A stretch of 64,000 nt of DNA from Schistocerca nitens (Eukaryota > Arthropoda > Insecta > Orthoptera > Acrididae): NCBI RefSeq assembly GCF_023898315.1, contig NC_064614.1, forward strand, positions 374,541,348-374,605,347, given 5' to 3'. The translations under genes and the position numbers were made by a program. The notes beneath the pieces were generated by a model. That model had not been told where the DNA came from, made no database searches, and saw nothing but the letters and a program-made list of their open reading frames with translations. Below, in pieces: positions 1 through 10,406 of this stretch. Position 1 is the first letter of the stretch. Each line of letters opens with the position of its first letter.

Positions 1-380
1 AACATATTTTAAAATGCAGTTAAAGCATACTCTTAAATAAATGATACTATGTTGATACTATGCAGTAAAGGATTATTTAAATACAGCATAAAGGAGAGGT
101 TTATGGCTGGTAAAAACTAAAAAATAAAAGCTCACTCTCGTTTCACAATATATTTTCAGAATATGGTCCATGTTACTGGAAAATTGTATGGATGAGTTCG
201 ATGGAAAACGTTAGCTTTGTTTCAACATCTTGAGCTCAACACCACCTTGATTGTAGAGGGATGCACAGTCCATTTTTCAGAGATACGAAAACATACAATT
301 AAAGTAATGGAGAAATAGGAGTAGCGTCTTGGTCCTCGTAGCAACCGCAAGAAGACTAGTGTGGTGTGCACAGTGATTGC
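1..380. other. No recognised feature
   Basis: AT-rich sequence with no open frame I recognise, no terminal repeats and no SINE body. It ends at the TA dinucleotide (381-382) that flanks the following Tc1-type relic. Confidence 0.5.
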
Positions 381-528
381 TACACTGAAGCGCCAAAGAA
401 ACTGGTATAGGTACGCGTATTAAAAAACAGAGATATGTAAACAGGCAGAATATGGCGATGCGGTCGGCAGCGCCTATATAAGACAACAAGTGTCTAGCGC
501 AGTTTGTATATCGGTTACTGCTGCTACA

Positions 529-1659
529 ATGGCAAGTTATCAAGACTTAAGTGAGTTTGAACGTGGTGTTATAATCGGCGGACGAGCGATGGGGTAATGC
601 ATCTCCGAAACAGCGATGAAGTGGGGATTTTCCCGTACGACCATTTCACGAGTGTATGGTGAATATCAGGAATCTGGTAAAACATCAAATCTCCGACATC
701 GCTGCGGCCGGAAAAAGAGCCTGCAAGAACTTGACCAACGACGGCTGAAGAGAAGTGTTCAACGTGACAGGAATGCAACCCTTCCGCAAATTGTTGCAGA
801 TTTCAATGCTGGGCCACCAACAAGTGTCAGCGTGCGAACCATTCAACGAAACATCATCGATACGGGCTTTCGGAGCCGAAGGCCCACTCGTGTATCGTTG
901 TTGACTGCAGCCCGCATCTCGTGGTCGTGCGGTAGCGTTCTCGCTTCCCACGCCCGGGTTCCCGGGTTCGATTCCCGGCGGGGTCAGGGATTTTCTCTGC
1001 CTCGTGATGGCTGGGTGTTGTGTGCTGTCCTTAGGTTAGTTAGGTTTAAGTAGTTCTAAGTTCTAGGGGACTTATGACCACAGCAGTTGAGTCCCATAGT
1101 GCTCAGAGCCATTTTTTTGTTGACTGCACGACACAAAGCTTTACACCTCGCCTGGGCCCGTCAAACATTGACCATGGACTGTTGATGACTGGAAACATGT
1201 TGCCTGGTTGAACGAGTATCGTTTCAAATTGTATCGAGCGGATGGACGTGTACGGGTATGGAGATAACGTCATGAATCGATGGACCCTGCTGTTGGAGGC
1301 TCTGTAATGGTGTGGGGCGTGTGCAGTTGGTGTGATATAAGACCCTTGATACGTCTAGGTACGACTCTGACAAGTGACATGTACGTGAGCATCCTGTCTG
1401 ATCACCTGCGTCCATTCATGTCCATTGTGCATTCCGACGGACTTGGGTAATTCCAGCAGGACAATGCAACACTATTCATCCTCCAGAATTGCTACAGAGT
1501 GTCTCCAGGAACACTCTTCTGAGTTAAACACTTCTTTCTGCTGGCCACCAAACTCCCCAGACATGAACATTATTTAGCCTATCTGGGATGCCTTGCAACG
1601 TGCTGTTCAGGAGAGATCTCCACCCCTCGTACTCTTACGGATTTATGGACAGCCCTGCA
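529..1659 (+). pseudogene. Tc1-type transposase pseudogene
   Basis: The frame opens at ATG 529 (MASYQDLSEFERGVIIGGRA). It is broken by a TAA at 595-597, where a coding codon is expected, then stays open through the helix-turn-helix half (MKWGFSRTTISRVYGEYQES, GRKKSLQELDQRRLKRSVQR, RTIQRNIIDTGFRSRRPTRV) up to the SINE at 910. After the SINE, frameshifts and stops scatter the DDE half over different frames: the motif VMVWGVCSW near 1307 and FQQDNAT near 1450 are recognisable. It would have bound the terminal repeats and catalysed cut-and-paste transposition in the nucleus. It cannot encode an active enzyme now. The resemblance to Tc1 transposases is strong; the exact subfamily is not settled. 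Confidence 0.8.
910..1116 (+). mobile_element. SINE A2 (B-like 5' half, A-like 3' half) inside the Tc1 relic
   Basis: Bounded by a 12 bp target-site duplication TTGTTGACTGCA (898-909 and 1117-1128; its first two T also belong to the 3' T-run). The 5' half has tRNA-like pol III boxes, with a B box GGTTCGATTCC near 963. The 3' half carries the body shared with SINE A1 (CTTAGGTTAGTTAGGTTTAA, then AGTGCTCAGAGCCATTT). It differs from the A1 copies in the window by its head, which matches family B instead. It interrupts the transposase pseudogene, so it is younger than the Tc1. Confidence 0.9.
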
Positions 1660-1696
1660 CTGACGAAAACGAAAGTAGAAACCACACTTTTATATA

Positions 1697-2339
1697 CAGG
1701 GTGGTCAAAAACGGTCTCTGAAACTTGTTAAGGGTGTTGCCGGGTAGGTTGTGCTGAGAAATAATTGTTAAGAAAAAAAATTTGACACGGTTCGCATTTT
1801 CCGTGTTAATTATCATAGAAGTTAGCCAACCGATCCGTTACAGCGTAGATGATAGTGGACATGACTGCTCAGTCTTTGGCTCGAATTCGATCCTTACCAC
1901 CATCCTATGTCTAATTTTTTGTCGTTATCTTGTTGAACACCGGCCGAAGTGGCCGTGCGGTTCTAGGCGCTGCAGTCTAGAACCGCGAGACCGCTACGGT
2001 CGCAGGTTCGAATCCTGCCTCGGGCATGGATGTGTGTGATGTCCTTAGGTTAGTTAGGTTTAACTAGTTCTAAGTTCTAGGGGACTAATGACCTCAGAAG
2101 TTGAGTCCGATAGTGCTCAGAACCATTTGAACCATCTCTTGTTGAACGAACTAAGAGTACATTTGGTGACACCGCCTCTAGCGAGCTGCTTGAATTTGAG
2201 CGCGCAACGGCCTGACTGGCTAACTAAAATGCTAATTAACTACAAAACGGCGCAACGTATCGAATTTTTAACAATTATTTCTCAGCACAACCTACCTCTA
2301 ATACCCTTACAAGCTATTCAAACTGTTTCTTAACACCCT
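1697..2339. mobile_element. MITE with about 75 bp terminal inverted repeats, carrying a SINE
   Basis: The left arm (1697 to about 1770) and right arm (about 2265 to 2339) are imperfect reverse complements. The inner ends are the best preserved: TAGGTTGTGCTGAGAAATAA on the left against its complement on the right; the outer ends read CAGGGTG and CACCCT. TA-rich flanks (TATA on each side) suggest a TA or TATA target. There is no transposase frame. Without the SINE the element is about 430 bp, which fits a non-autonomous DNA transposon. The superfamily is unknown. Confidence 0.75.
1939..2136 (+). mobile_element. SINE A1 inside the MITE
   Basis: An 11 bp duplication TCTTGTTGAAC flanks it at 1928-1938 and 2137-2147. 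The tRNA-like head contains the B box GGTTCGAATCC near 2004; the shared A body follows, ending AACCATTTGAACCA. It is full length apart from small changes. It lies between the MITE arms, so it arrived after the MITE. Confidence 0.9.
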
Positions 2340-4588
2340 ATATGCACCGTGATAGTGTACATACAGAACGTGGCAAAAAGTTGTGGTTCACAAGCCATGA
2401 TAAAATGCAATGTCTGAAACTGAAATTTGGCCTCGTCTAAACAGCAACGCGAAGTTTCTGTTTTAGCAAGACTAAATTTCAGTTCGATAATCCTTAACGA
2501 GTTTTCGTTGATTTGTGATAACTAGCTGTAAGAACTTAGAAACTAATTTCTGTAGTGCGTGGGAGTGGGATGTGTGGGGCAAGGAAGAGAGGGCGGAAAG
2601 TGCGAGCAGTGTTAAACTACCTGCACTTAATTTGGTCGAAATTAGCTCTGGAAGGTGGTTGTAATTTCGTAATTCGGATGACGGCAGGTAATATAAGCGA
2701 CGCAACCTTAGATCGCAGTCAGCGGCTCTATGAAGGCAGCGTACGCCATTGTGAGCTAAGCTGTTATTTTGAGGAAGGGGCCACGCCTTTGTTTCGGGCC
2801 GGCCGAGACGGGCCGGATAGAGATAGCAGGCTTATTCCGCGTCGGCGGCCAAGGACACGGCCGCACATTCCTGGCGGGTGTCGGGCCCGCTGAGTTATCG
2901 CGGCGGTGGGCCGCAGCCACCAGCCGTCAGCCCGCAGCCACGCCCGCCTCATGCGAGCTCCTGCCCCCGCCGGCAGGGGCGCGACAGTCACCGTACCAGG
3001 TCATATCTTCCACTATAGACAGCACTGGGACGCTCAATACGGCCTGCAAACGCCTCTCAGTGTCTCTTTCTTATCGTCACTACTGTAATGTCGCGGAATA
3101 GTAAAGATTTGGAAACGTGGAATATTGTCAAAGTTTCGTTGCCTATGCCGAGAGCCAGAGGCGGTAGGTTAGCCAAGAGGTAAGAGGATTGCACATATAT
3201 CAGAATGTGTCGTCAGGCAGGGGCAATGGCCGGGTTACACACAACAGGCGAGAGAGAATTGCTTAGCACACAGATTTGTGTTAGACGGAGACTTTCGTAG
3301 AGTGTAAGACAGAGGTCGCAAGAACACCTAAGGGGCGAGTACGACAAATGAATCAGCAGTGTAAGTCGAACGAATGCGTTCATTACAAACGAGCATGACA
3401 GGAAGTCGCTCGTGCAACAAGGCACTCGCAGTTAGACTTGCAGTTAGATGTGTACTGGGTCACTGCGTAGCGCTCAGCTCGGTGATCTACATGTTAATCT
3501 TTATTAAGGAGATGTTGCAGTAAGGGTGGCCCATCCAGCAGCAGACGTGAGGGGGCAGTGCCAGCTCTGGTCCTCTCTGCTGCTGCTCAATCATCAACCC
3601 AGGATTAGCAGACATTGCGGCAGACTCGCTCGCCGCCAATGATGACCACATCAGTGAGCCGTCGTCGAGATCGTGCGGGGCCTAGGCCCTGTGCATTCGC
3701 CGTCACAACCGGGTGAGCCGACGACGCTGAGGGACTGCAGCCTGTTCCGCCCGTCCACCGCAGATGAGCCACCAGGAGGAGCAGGGGCGAAGACGGGGTG
3801 GGATACAGTAGACTCCGCACTACGAGAACGCCTCTCGTGCCGACAGCTCCGGGACTCCAACCCGGAGCCTCCTACGCGCAGCGGCTTGCTGTCCACAGCC
3901 GAACCGGCCGGCCAGCCGTGCGCCACCAGCCATGCGCGTCTGAAGTACGAAGTAAGGACATTCCTCCACTACGTCACAACACGCGGCGCTGCGCTAGCAA
4001 GACTGCTGCAGCCCGGAGCTGGTGTCATCGCTACGAGTCAGTGAGGACTCGGGGGAAGGTCGTTGATATCACCAAGCTCAGCCAGCCTGTGTTACGCGGG
4101 CCACGTTGTACTCGGCAGGAATAAAGGTGTTATGAATTAATAATGTTTCTTTGGTGTTTCTGACGCGTCCACAGTCATTTCCTAGCATCCTGACAACTGG
4201 AGAGGTCACCGCTCGGCCTCCAGTCCACCGTAGGCGACCGGGACCAACCGGGGCGCCTACACTACACACTAGCGTTCGCAGACGTACACACTGAAGTGAC
4301 TCCATTCTTTTATGTCTACACATACACCCCATCAACCAACATACAGTTCTAGGCGGAAGATGCACAATACCAATATAATCGATTTTCTATTCTGTCCTGT
4401 TCGCGTATTCAGCGTGGGTAAAATGAGTACATAACCTCTGTATGTACCTAAATCGTCATTATTCACACGATCCCTACGGGAGTTACGTGGCGGTGGAACA
4501 TATTCTTCTTCGAATACTAGTTCTCTACAAATTCCCAAGAGACTTTCGCAAGAACTACTTCAAAAAGATCCCCATTTAAGTTCCCCAG
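2340..4588. other. Non-coding stretch with two GC-rich patches
   Basis: No gene recognised. A GC-rich, CpG-containing patch covers about 2780-3000 and another about 3640-4060. Open frames in both are the overlapping kind expected from high GC and show no known domain. An AATAAA at 4120-4125 follows the second patch. The second patch could be an LTR-like or promoter-like remnant, but I found no paired repeat. Confidence 0.4.
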
Positions 4589-4601
4589 ACATTTCTGTTC
4601 C

Positions 4602-4927
4602 GGCCACGGCCTTGCCGCAGTGGATACAATGGTTGCCGTGAGATCACCGAAGTTAAGCGCTGCTGGACGTGGCCGGCGCTTGGATGGGTGACCACCCCGC
4701 CGCCATGCGCTGTTGCCATTTTTCGGGGTGCACTCAGCCTCGTGATGCCAATTGAGGAGCTACTCGACCGAATAGTAGCGGCTGCAGTCAGGAATACCAT
4801 CATAACGACCGGGAGAGCGGTGTGCTGACCCCACGCCCCTCCTATCCGCATCCTCCACTGAGGATGACACGGCGGTCGGATGGTCTCGGTAGGCCACTCG
4901 TGGCCTGAAGACGGAGTGCTTTTTTAA
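4602..4927 (+). mobile_element. 5S rRNA-derived SINE (family E)
   Basis: A 13 bp perfect target-site duplication ACATTTCTGTTCC lies at 4589-4601 and 4928-4940. The first 110 bp resemble 5S rRNA: the internal promoter blocks CGAAGTTAAGCGC and GCTTGGATGGGTGACCA are both present in the right order and spacing. About 200 bp of non-5S body follow, ending in a T-rich tail. 5S-headed SINEs (SINE3 class) are known in animals. A functional 5S gene is unlikely because the 3' third of 5S is replaced by the SINE body. Confidence 0.9.
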
Positions 4928-4940
4928 ACATTTCTGTTCC

Positions 4941-5607
4941 ACTTTTGTATTGGCTATACCGACCCCTTAATTTGTTCGATGTCTGCTTTCATGTGACACA
5001 ATATTCAGCTCACTGTTTCCAGCGTGGATCGTAATCAGTGGGTGTTGTCTCTATTCACACTGGCGTTTTCATAGCTGAAGAAAACTTGACTTGAAATGCT
5101 ACTAGCTCGAACGAGAGCAAGGTACATAAAAATGCTATTGACTTGAAATGCTACTAGCTCGAACGAGAACAAGATACATAAAAATGCTAAAACTGTCAGT
5201 TATACGGGAATGGGTGATAACTTAATAAAACAATGGGTACTGAGTTATCCATTCTGACTTCACTGATATTCTCTCCCCAGCACTTTATCTAGGATGAAGA
5301 CAGTGCACAAACATTAAAATGTGAGTAATACCGTTGCCGTTGTGATTTGGGGTGGTAGACATATCACCAGCTAAAATGAGGGTTTTCCCAAATGTATGCA
5401 TATGAAATATATGTGGTTAAAAATGATTTACGTTTGGTAGACACGAGGCTGTTCTTGCCTAGGTGGTCAATTTAACTGACCACAGTTTGTTGCGTACCAC
5501 TTCCAACCACTCGTCTTCCCACTGAAGCTTGATTCTTCTGTCCGAAAAGAAGACAGCAGGGGATGGCACACAGAATCACAACGCCTTCTCTACGCACTTT
5601 GTTATAT
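4941..5607. other. Non-coding stretch with a short tandem duplication
   Basis: AT-rich DNA without a recognisable gene. Its only structure is the two-copy 52 bp repeat listed separately. Confidence 0.45.
5086..5189. repeat. 52 bp tandem duplication, two copies
   Basis: TTGACTTGAAATGCTACTAG starts at 5086 and again at 5138; the two 52 bp units differ at only a few positions (for example GAGAGCAAGG versus GAGAACAAGA). This is a local slippage or duplication event. Confidence 0.9.
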
Positions 5608-5619
5608 GGCAGTTTATTC

Positions 5620-5819
5620 GAATGGTTCAAATGGCTCTGAGCACTATGGGACTTAACATCTGAGGTCATCCGTCTCATAGAACTTAGAACTACTTAAACC
5701 TAACTAACCTTAAGACATCACACACATCCATGCCCGAGGCAGGATTCGAACCTGCGGCCGTAGCGGTCGCACGGTTCCAGACTGAAGCGCCTAGAACTGC
5801 TCGGCCACACCGAGCCCCC
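5620..5819 (-). mobile_element. SINE A1
   Basis: 12 bp duplication GGCAGTTTATTC at 5608-5619 and 5820-5831. In minus orientation it has the tRNA-like head (B box complement GGATTCGAACC near 5740) and the complete A body. A full-length insertion in otherwise unassigned DNA. Confidence 0.9.
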
Positions 5820-5831
5820 GGCAGTTTATTC

Positions 5832-6770
5832 CCAAACTGTCACGCAACCCATTTGATAATGTAATATGCATATCTCAGTAGTCAGGGTAATAGATTCTTT
5901 AAACCTGCATGAAAGATGCAGACAGTGTTCACTGCTGCCAATGACTGCACAGCTAATTACTTATTCTTACCATTTCCTCTTATTGCAGAGAGGGGGCGCC
6001 TATTACTTTCTGCACCCTTGACAGCTTTGTTTAGCTGGCTTGGTACGCGGAACTTAGAAGCAACCGAATGTCATAAAGTTGTTCAGTGCTGAAACCAGCC
6101 CCCTATCAGATATAGGGCAGGAAGGTCACTGTGTCCTACCTCTCTATTCAGATACGTCGGTGGACAGACTGTGTGCCAGGAAAGCTGCATTGTACGAGAC
6201 GCTAGAAGAAATCCTTTGTGAACTAGAGATCTGAATGTCAGATGGAGCACTCAGATCTTGAGACCTTAGGATCAGACGATGTCCGTGTCCATGGCTGCAC
6301 CACAAAGGAATATTTGTTTAAATCCGAGAAACAGGTACTGTGACTAGCTCACAATTATTATTTTGGTAGAAAGCGCATTTTCACACACATGTCTACCTCC
6401 AAGCCTTTTGGTTGGCCGAGGTTAGAAACCTGTCACGTAGTGAGAGAATTTCCTACCTTCCTTCCTGCACAACACCGTTGTTGGTTGATCATGACAAAAT
6501 CTGTAAGAGTAGCAATTTGTGAAACACGTTTATAAAATTACTGTTGATCGCAACTCGCAAGGTCTGCAGCAGCTGATCGGCGAGATACCTGTTTTGGCAG
6601 AACCAGCTGACTTTCGGAGAATTAAGTCAGAATGCACTTGCGGTACAGAGGTTGAAGAGAACAGCTGCTTCAGCTCGTTACAGAGAAATGCATAGGGACA
6701 TCTCCTACTTAGAGCAAAGTACAGAGATCGATGTGGACTCGGAACTTCCAGCCATTACTGGCGCCGTCTT

Positions 6771-6805
<35 letters not shown>

Positions 6806-7100
6806 ATTTAAGACAGGTAAGCATGAGTCAGTGATGTAATGTAAGTCGATGAGGATAAGAGGCTGGTTAGTTTACGTTAGAGCTTAATTACGCAGTTTTA
6901 ACGTTCGCAGCCAGCTGGTTGCTACCATCATGCACATTTGGGGAACCTGTTGGTGTTCGTACTTGCTTTTACACAGTTCTTTCTTCAAATCACTAATCAT
7001 TTAGACAGTCATTGGCCACGTACATGATATAATTTCATCTTATTCTTTCATGTGTCAACCCGCCTGTGACAAAGTATAATAATTACAGTCCTTTGACCAC
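5832..7100. other. Non-coding stretch with a CA microsatellite
   Basis: No gene or transposon recognised. The only simple repeat is the CA run at 6772-6804. Confidence 0.45.
6772..6804. repeat. (CA)n microsatellite
   Basis: About 16 uninterrupted CA units. Confidence 0.98.
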
Positions 7101-7107
7101 TTGTTAA

Positions 7108-7521
7108 ATGTTTACGTGTTTGATGCAAAGTGATATGAAGTGGAACGAGCATGTGAGGATTGTGATAGGAAAGGAGAGTGGTCGACTTCGGTTTATTGGG
7201 AGAATTCTAGCAAAGTTTGGTGCATCCGTAAAGGAAACCATGTATAACATGCAAGTGCAACCTATTCTTGCGTGCTGCTCGAGTATTTGGGATCCGTCCC
7301 AGGTCAGAATGGAGGACGAAATCGAAGCAATGCAGAGACAGGTTGCTAGATTTGCTACCGGTAGGTTCGAACAACACACAAGTGTTACGAAGGTGTTTCG
7401 GGAACTCAAATGGGAATCCCTACAGGGAAGGCGAAGTTCTTTTCGAGGAACACTACTGAGAAAATTTAGAGAACCGGCATTAGAAGCTGACTGCAGAATG
7501 ATTCTGTTACATCCAACATAG
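7108..7521 (+). pseudogene. LINE-X reverse-transcriptase ORF, C-terminal fragment
   Basis: An open frame of 137 residues matches the end of a CR1/Jockey-type non-LTR pol: KWNEHVRIVIGKESGRLRF, then YNMQVQPILACCSSIWDPSQ, a basic QRQVARFATGRF segment and LRELKWESL-like text. The catalytic FADD box and everything upstream are missing because the copy is 5' truncated. It ends where LINE-Y was inserted. The intact protein would copy LINE RNA into DNA at a nicked target; this fragment has no activity. A related fragment lies on the minus strand near 34980-35095. Confidence 0.8.
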
Positions 7522-8744
7522 AAATGGAAGAGGATGTAGATGAAGATGAAATTGGGGATATGATACTGCGTGAAGAGTTTGACAGAGCACTGAAAGACCT
7601 GAGTCGAAACAAGGCCCCGGGAGTAGACAACATTCCATCAGAACTATTGACAGCCTCGGGAGAAAGCTTTTGGCAATGTTAACTGGAATACTCTCTTTCA
7701 AATTCTGAAGGTGGCAGGGGTAAAATACAGGGAGCGAAAGGCTATTTACAATTTGTACAGAAACCAGATGGCAGTTATAAGAGTCGAGGGGCATGAAAGG
7801 GAAGCAGCGGTTGCGATGGGAGTGAGACAGGGTTGTAGCCTCTCCCCGATGTTATTCATCTGTATATTGAGCAAGCAGTAAAGAAACAAAAGAAAAATTC
7901 GGAGTAAGTATTAAAATCCATGGAGAAGAAATAAAAACTTTGAGGTTCGCCGATGACATTGTAATTCTGTCAGAGACAGCAAAGAACTTGGAAGAGCAGT
8001 TGAACGGAATGGACAGTGTCTTGAAAGGAGGATATAAGATGAACATCAACAAAAGCAAAACGAGGATAATGGAATGTAGTCGAATTAAGTCGGGTGATGC
8101 TGAGGGAATTAGGTTACAAAATGAGACACTTAAAGTAGTAAAGGAGTTCTGCTATTTGGGGAGCAAAATAACTGATGATGGTCGAAGTAGAGAGGATATA
8201 AAATGTAGATTGGCAATGGCAAGGAAAGCGTTTCTGAAGAAAAGAAATTTGTTAACATCGAGTATAGATTTAAGTGTCAGGAAGTCGTTTCTGAAAGTAT
8301 ATGTATGGAGTGTAGCCATGTATGGAAGTGAAACATGGACGATGACTAGTTTGGACAAGAAGACAATAGAAGCTTTCGGAATGTGGTGCTATAGAAGAAT
8401 GCTGAAGATTAGATGGGTAGATCACATAACTAATGAGGAGGTACTGAATAGAATTGGAGAGAAGAGAAATTTGTGGCACAACTTGACTAGAAGAAGGGAT
8501 CGGATGGTAGGACGTGTTCTGAGGCATCAAGGGATCACCAATTTAGTATTGGAGGGCAGCGTGGAGGGTAAAAATCGTAGAGGGAGACCAAGAGATGAAT
8601 ACACTAAGCAGATTCAGAGGGATGTAGGCTGCAGTACGTACTGGGAGATGAAGAATTTTGCACAGGATAGAGTAGCGTGGAGAGCTGCATCAAACCAGTC
8701 TCAGGACTGAAGACCACCACAACAACAACAACAACAACCACAAC
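7520..8744 (+). mobile_element. LINE-Y copy 1 (RTE-like), 5' truncated and internally deleted
   Basis: A truncated non-LTR element ending in a (CAA)n tail (about 8716-8744). The same family as the element at 28571-30121: FCYLGSKI, SETWT and the C-terminal basic region align along their length. Flanking target duplication is weak (AACATA-like left, AACTTACA right). It sits inside LINE-X. Confidence 0.85.
7523..8710 (+). pseudogene. LINE-Y pol pseudogene, lacking the first catalytic block
   Basis: Begins inside the conserved segment REEFDRALKDLSRNKAPGVD, then jumps from ...SGE to EKAFGNVNW. Compared with the copy at 28577-30091, about 110 codons are gone, including the catalytic Asp of the FVDLEKAF block. 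Frameshifts follow between about 7680 and 7940. From 7940 to the TGA at 8708-8710 it is open for 256 residues and holds FADDIVILSE, FCYLGSKITDDGRS, YGSETWT, MWCYRRMLKIRW and the final NQSQD. The missing Asp and the shifts mean it is dead. The clade looks RTE-like from these motifs, but that needs a tree. Confidence 0.85.
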
Positions 8745-8950
8745 GAACTTACATTGTGCGCAAGTATCACGAGGATAAAATACGAGAAATTAGGGCTTAA
8801 GCTAAGGGAGCGTATAGATAGTAGTTTTTCTCTTGTTCTGTTTGAGAGTGGAACAGGAAAGGAAATGACTAGTCGTGGTACGGGGTACCATCCGCCACGT
8901 GCCGTAAGGTGGATTGCGGAGTATCGATGTGGCTGTAGATTCTGTGGGCA

Positions 8951-9489
8951 AATCATGCGTATGTCCTATGGCAAGAAACCAAATTGTTACAGTGATTGCC
9001 AGTTTTCTTTTGTAGTTAGATGAGGTGTGGTTCCCCTATCTTAATGCTTAATTGGGCCACCCCTAGTAATTTTATTCACTGTGTGACATTGTTTCTTTTA
9101 AATTTACGTGATCTAATGGGGGATCCTCCCTCCCCTGTAGATCACTGGGATTAGAATTATAGCATTTTAGGGGTATGCTAAACAGCTGACCCCACACATC
9201 ACTGCTTCCTTGGTTCCTTTGTCTGCTGCATCACATACCCATATTCCGACGTGTCCAAGTACGCAGCATAATACCACCTCTTTTCCTTGGTTTTAGATCT
9301 GCTATGAAGCATTTTGAACAACCTGAATTATTTTCTCTGGCGGATACATTTCTAGTGGACATTGCAAGGTACTGAGAGAACTAATGAGAAATTTTCTGTT
9401 CCAGCGGTTTATTATCTTCTCCAGTGCCTTCAGCGGCATCGTAATACGTTATTCCCTGGAAGCGAACTCTGAAGACAAATGACTGATAC
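8951..9489. other. No recognised feature
   Basis: AT-rich non-coding sequence; nothing identified on either strand. Confidence 0.4.
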
Positions 9490-9543
9490 GGTTCTGGGTT
9501 CGAGTCACGGTCTAGCACAATTTTAACCTCTCAGAAACTTGCA
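9490..9543 (+). mobile_element. Short diverged relic of a tRNA-related repeat
   Basis: GGGTTCGAGTCACGGTC followed by ACAATTTTAA and a CTCAGAAACTTG segment resembles, with many changes, the end of the element at 22507-22612 (GTTCGAGTCTCGGTC, CACAGTTTTAATC, CCAGGAAGTTTC). Confidence 0.45.
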
Positions 9544-10397
9544 GATGAAGGGGGAATCGGAGGCACGAGATGAATGGAGAATCTCTGCTCACTCATCTTC
9601 GGACTGATTACTAAATACAGAAATTCGTGCGGGCTGTCGTGTTCGCCAGCTTCGTGATCCTGCGGCGGGGGCGACGCCGCAGTGGGCGCCGCGCCAGCTG
9701 TATTGTTGGCCCCCTCCCTTTCCCCTCCCTCCCCCACCCTCTTCCCCTCCACGCCCACCTGCTCCCACGCGGCCGTCCAGTCGGCACGCGGGGCCGAGAG
9801 GTTATTCAAACGACGCCGGCCTAATGTGCACCTTACATCATCGCGATACTCGTCGTTTTCGTATTAACGTCCTTTTCGGCTCCTGTGACTAATCACGATG
9901 ACTGTAACGACGTGCAATCTCGAAACCACAAGTGCCCAATAACTTACGTGAAGCACGCCTAACGATATAGTTTCGGCAGGTTGCCTCTAATTCCGGCCCG
10001 AATAAACAACCACCCGTCACAGGTTTCACACCCTACATGCAATATTTCAGGCCTGGGGAGCACACTGTTGTTCGCCTGTCGCTTAGAACGAGTGATTGTA
10101 GCGAAATATTTCAGAAAACGTCCAGAGCGATGTGAGAGAGGCCGGAGCCCGTGTGGTAGACACTGTGATTCGTGACAATTGCGATAGTTGTACCGACTCT
10201 ATCCTCATAGTAAGGGTTAACACAGTCATCAACGCAGAGGACAGTATGAACGCTATCGTGATTTAATAGCCTTGTTACGCTTGATGGTGGTCCACCTCTT
10301 CTTAGTTCAGCCTTGGGGCCGACTCGAATCACGCATCATCCTATAGAGGGACCTGCAGCAAATCATAAATTTTAATCGCTTACAACAGATATTAACA
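9544..10397. other. Non-coding stretch with a GC-rich patch
   Basis: About 9640-9830 is GC-rich, with a C-rich run. No protein family or transposon recognised in it or in the flanking DNA. Confidence 0.4.
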
Positions 10398-10406
10398 GTC
10401 CCGAAG

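Larger units (their letters stand above)
383..1659 (+). mobile_element. Decayed Tc1-type DNA transposon, 3' truncated, carrying a SINE
   Basis: The left end follows a TA (381-382) and starts CACTGAAGCGCC, which I take as the terminal inverted repeat. The transposase-derived frame begins at 529. A SINE (910-1116) splits the element: the text before it (ending at 909) and after it (from 1129) joins smoothly once one copy of the 12 bp duplication is removed. The right part still encodes Tc1 catalytic-domain pieces (SVMVWG, FQQDNAT, and a decayed NSPDMNI region) but stops abruptly near 1659, and no matching right terminal repeat follows. A dead relic. Confidence 0.8.
7106..8950 (+). mobile_element. 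LINE-X 3' fragment interrupted by LINE-Y
   Basis: Two pieces of the same LINE 3' end (7106-7519 and 8746-8950) flank an inserted LINE-Y (7520-8744). The left piece ends in the protein sequence CRMILLHPT. The right piece resumes with a segment reading HEDKIREI and then the untranslated tail, as expected if the two were once contiguous. Other LINE-X tails in the window (for example 40290-40435) show the uninterrupted order: CTGCCGCCAAC is followed directly by the CGTAAGGAC region. Confidence 0.8.

Noticed and set aside
3640-4290. A solo LTR ending near 4140-4290
   Set aside because: GC-rich sequence and an AATAAA at 4120 suggested it, but I found no paired terminal motif, primer-binding site or target duplication.
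4602-4720. A 5S rRNA gene
   Set aside because: Only the promoter-bearing part is 5S-like. The sequence then runs into a non-5S body, and target-site duplications flank the whole unit, so it is a SINE.
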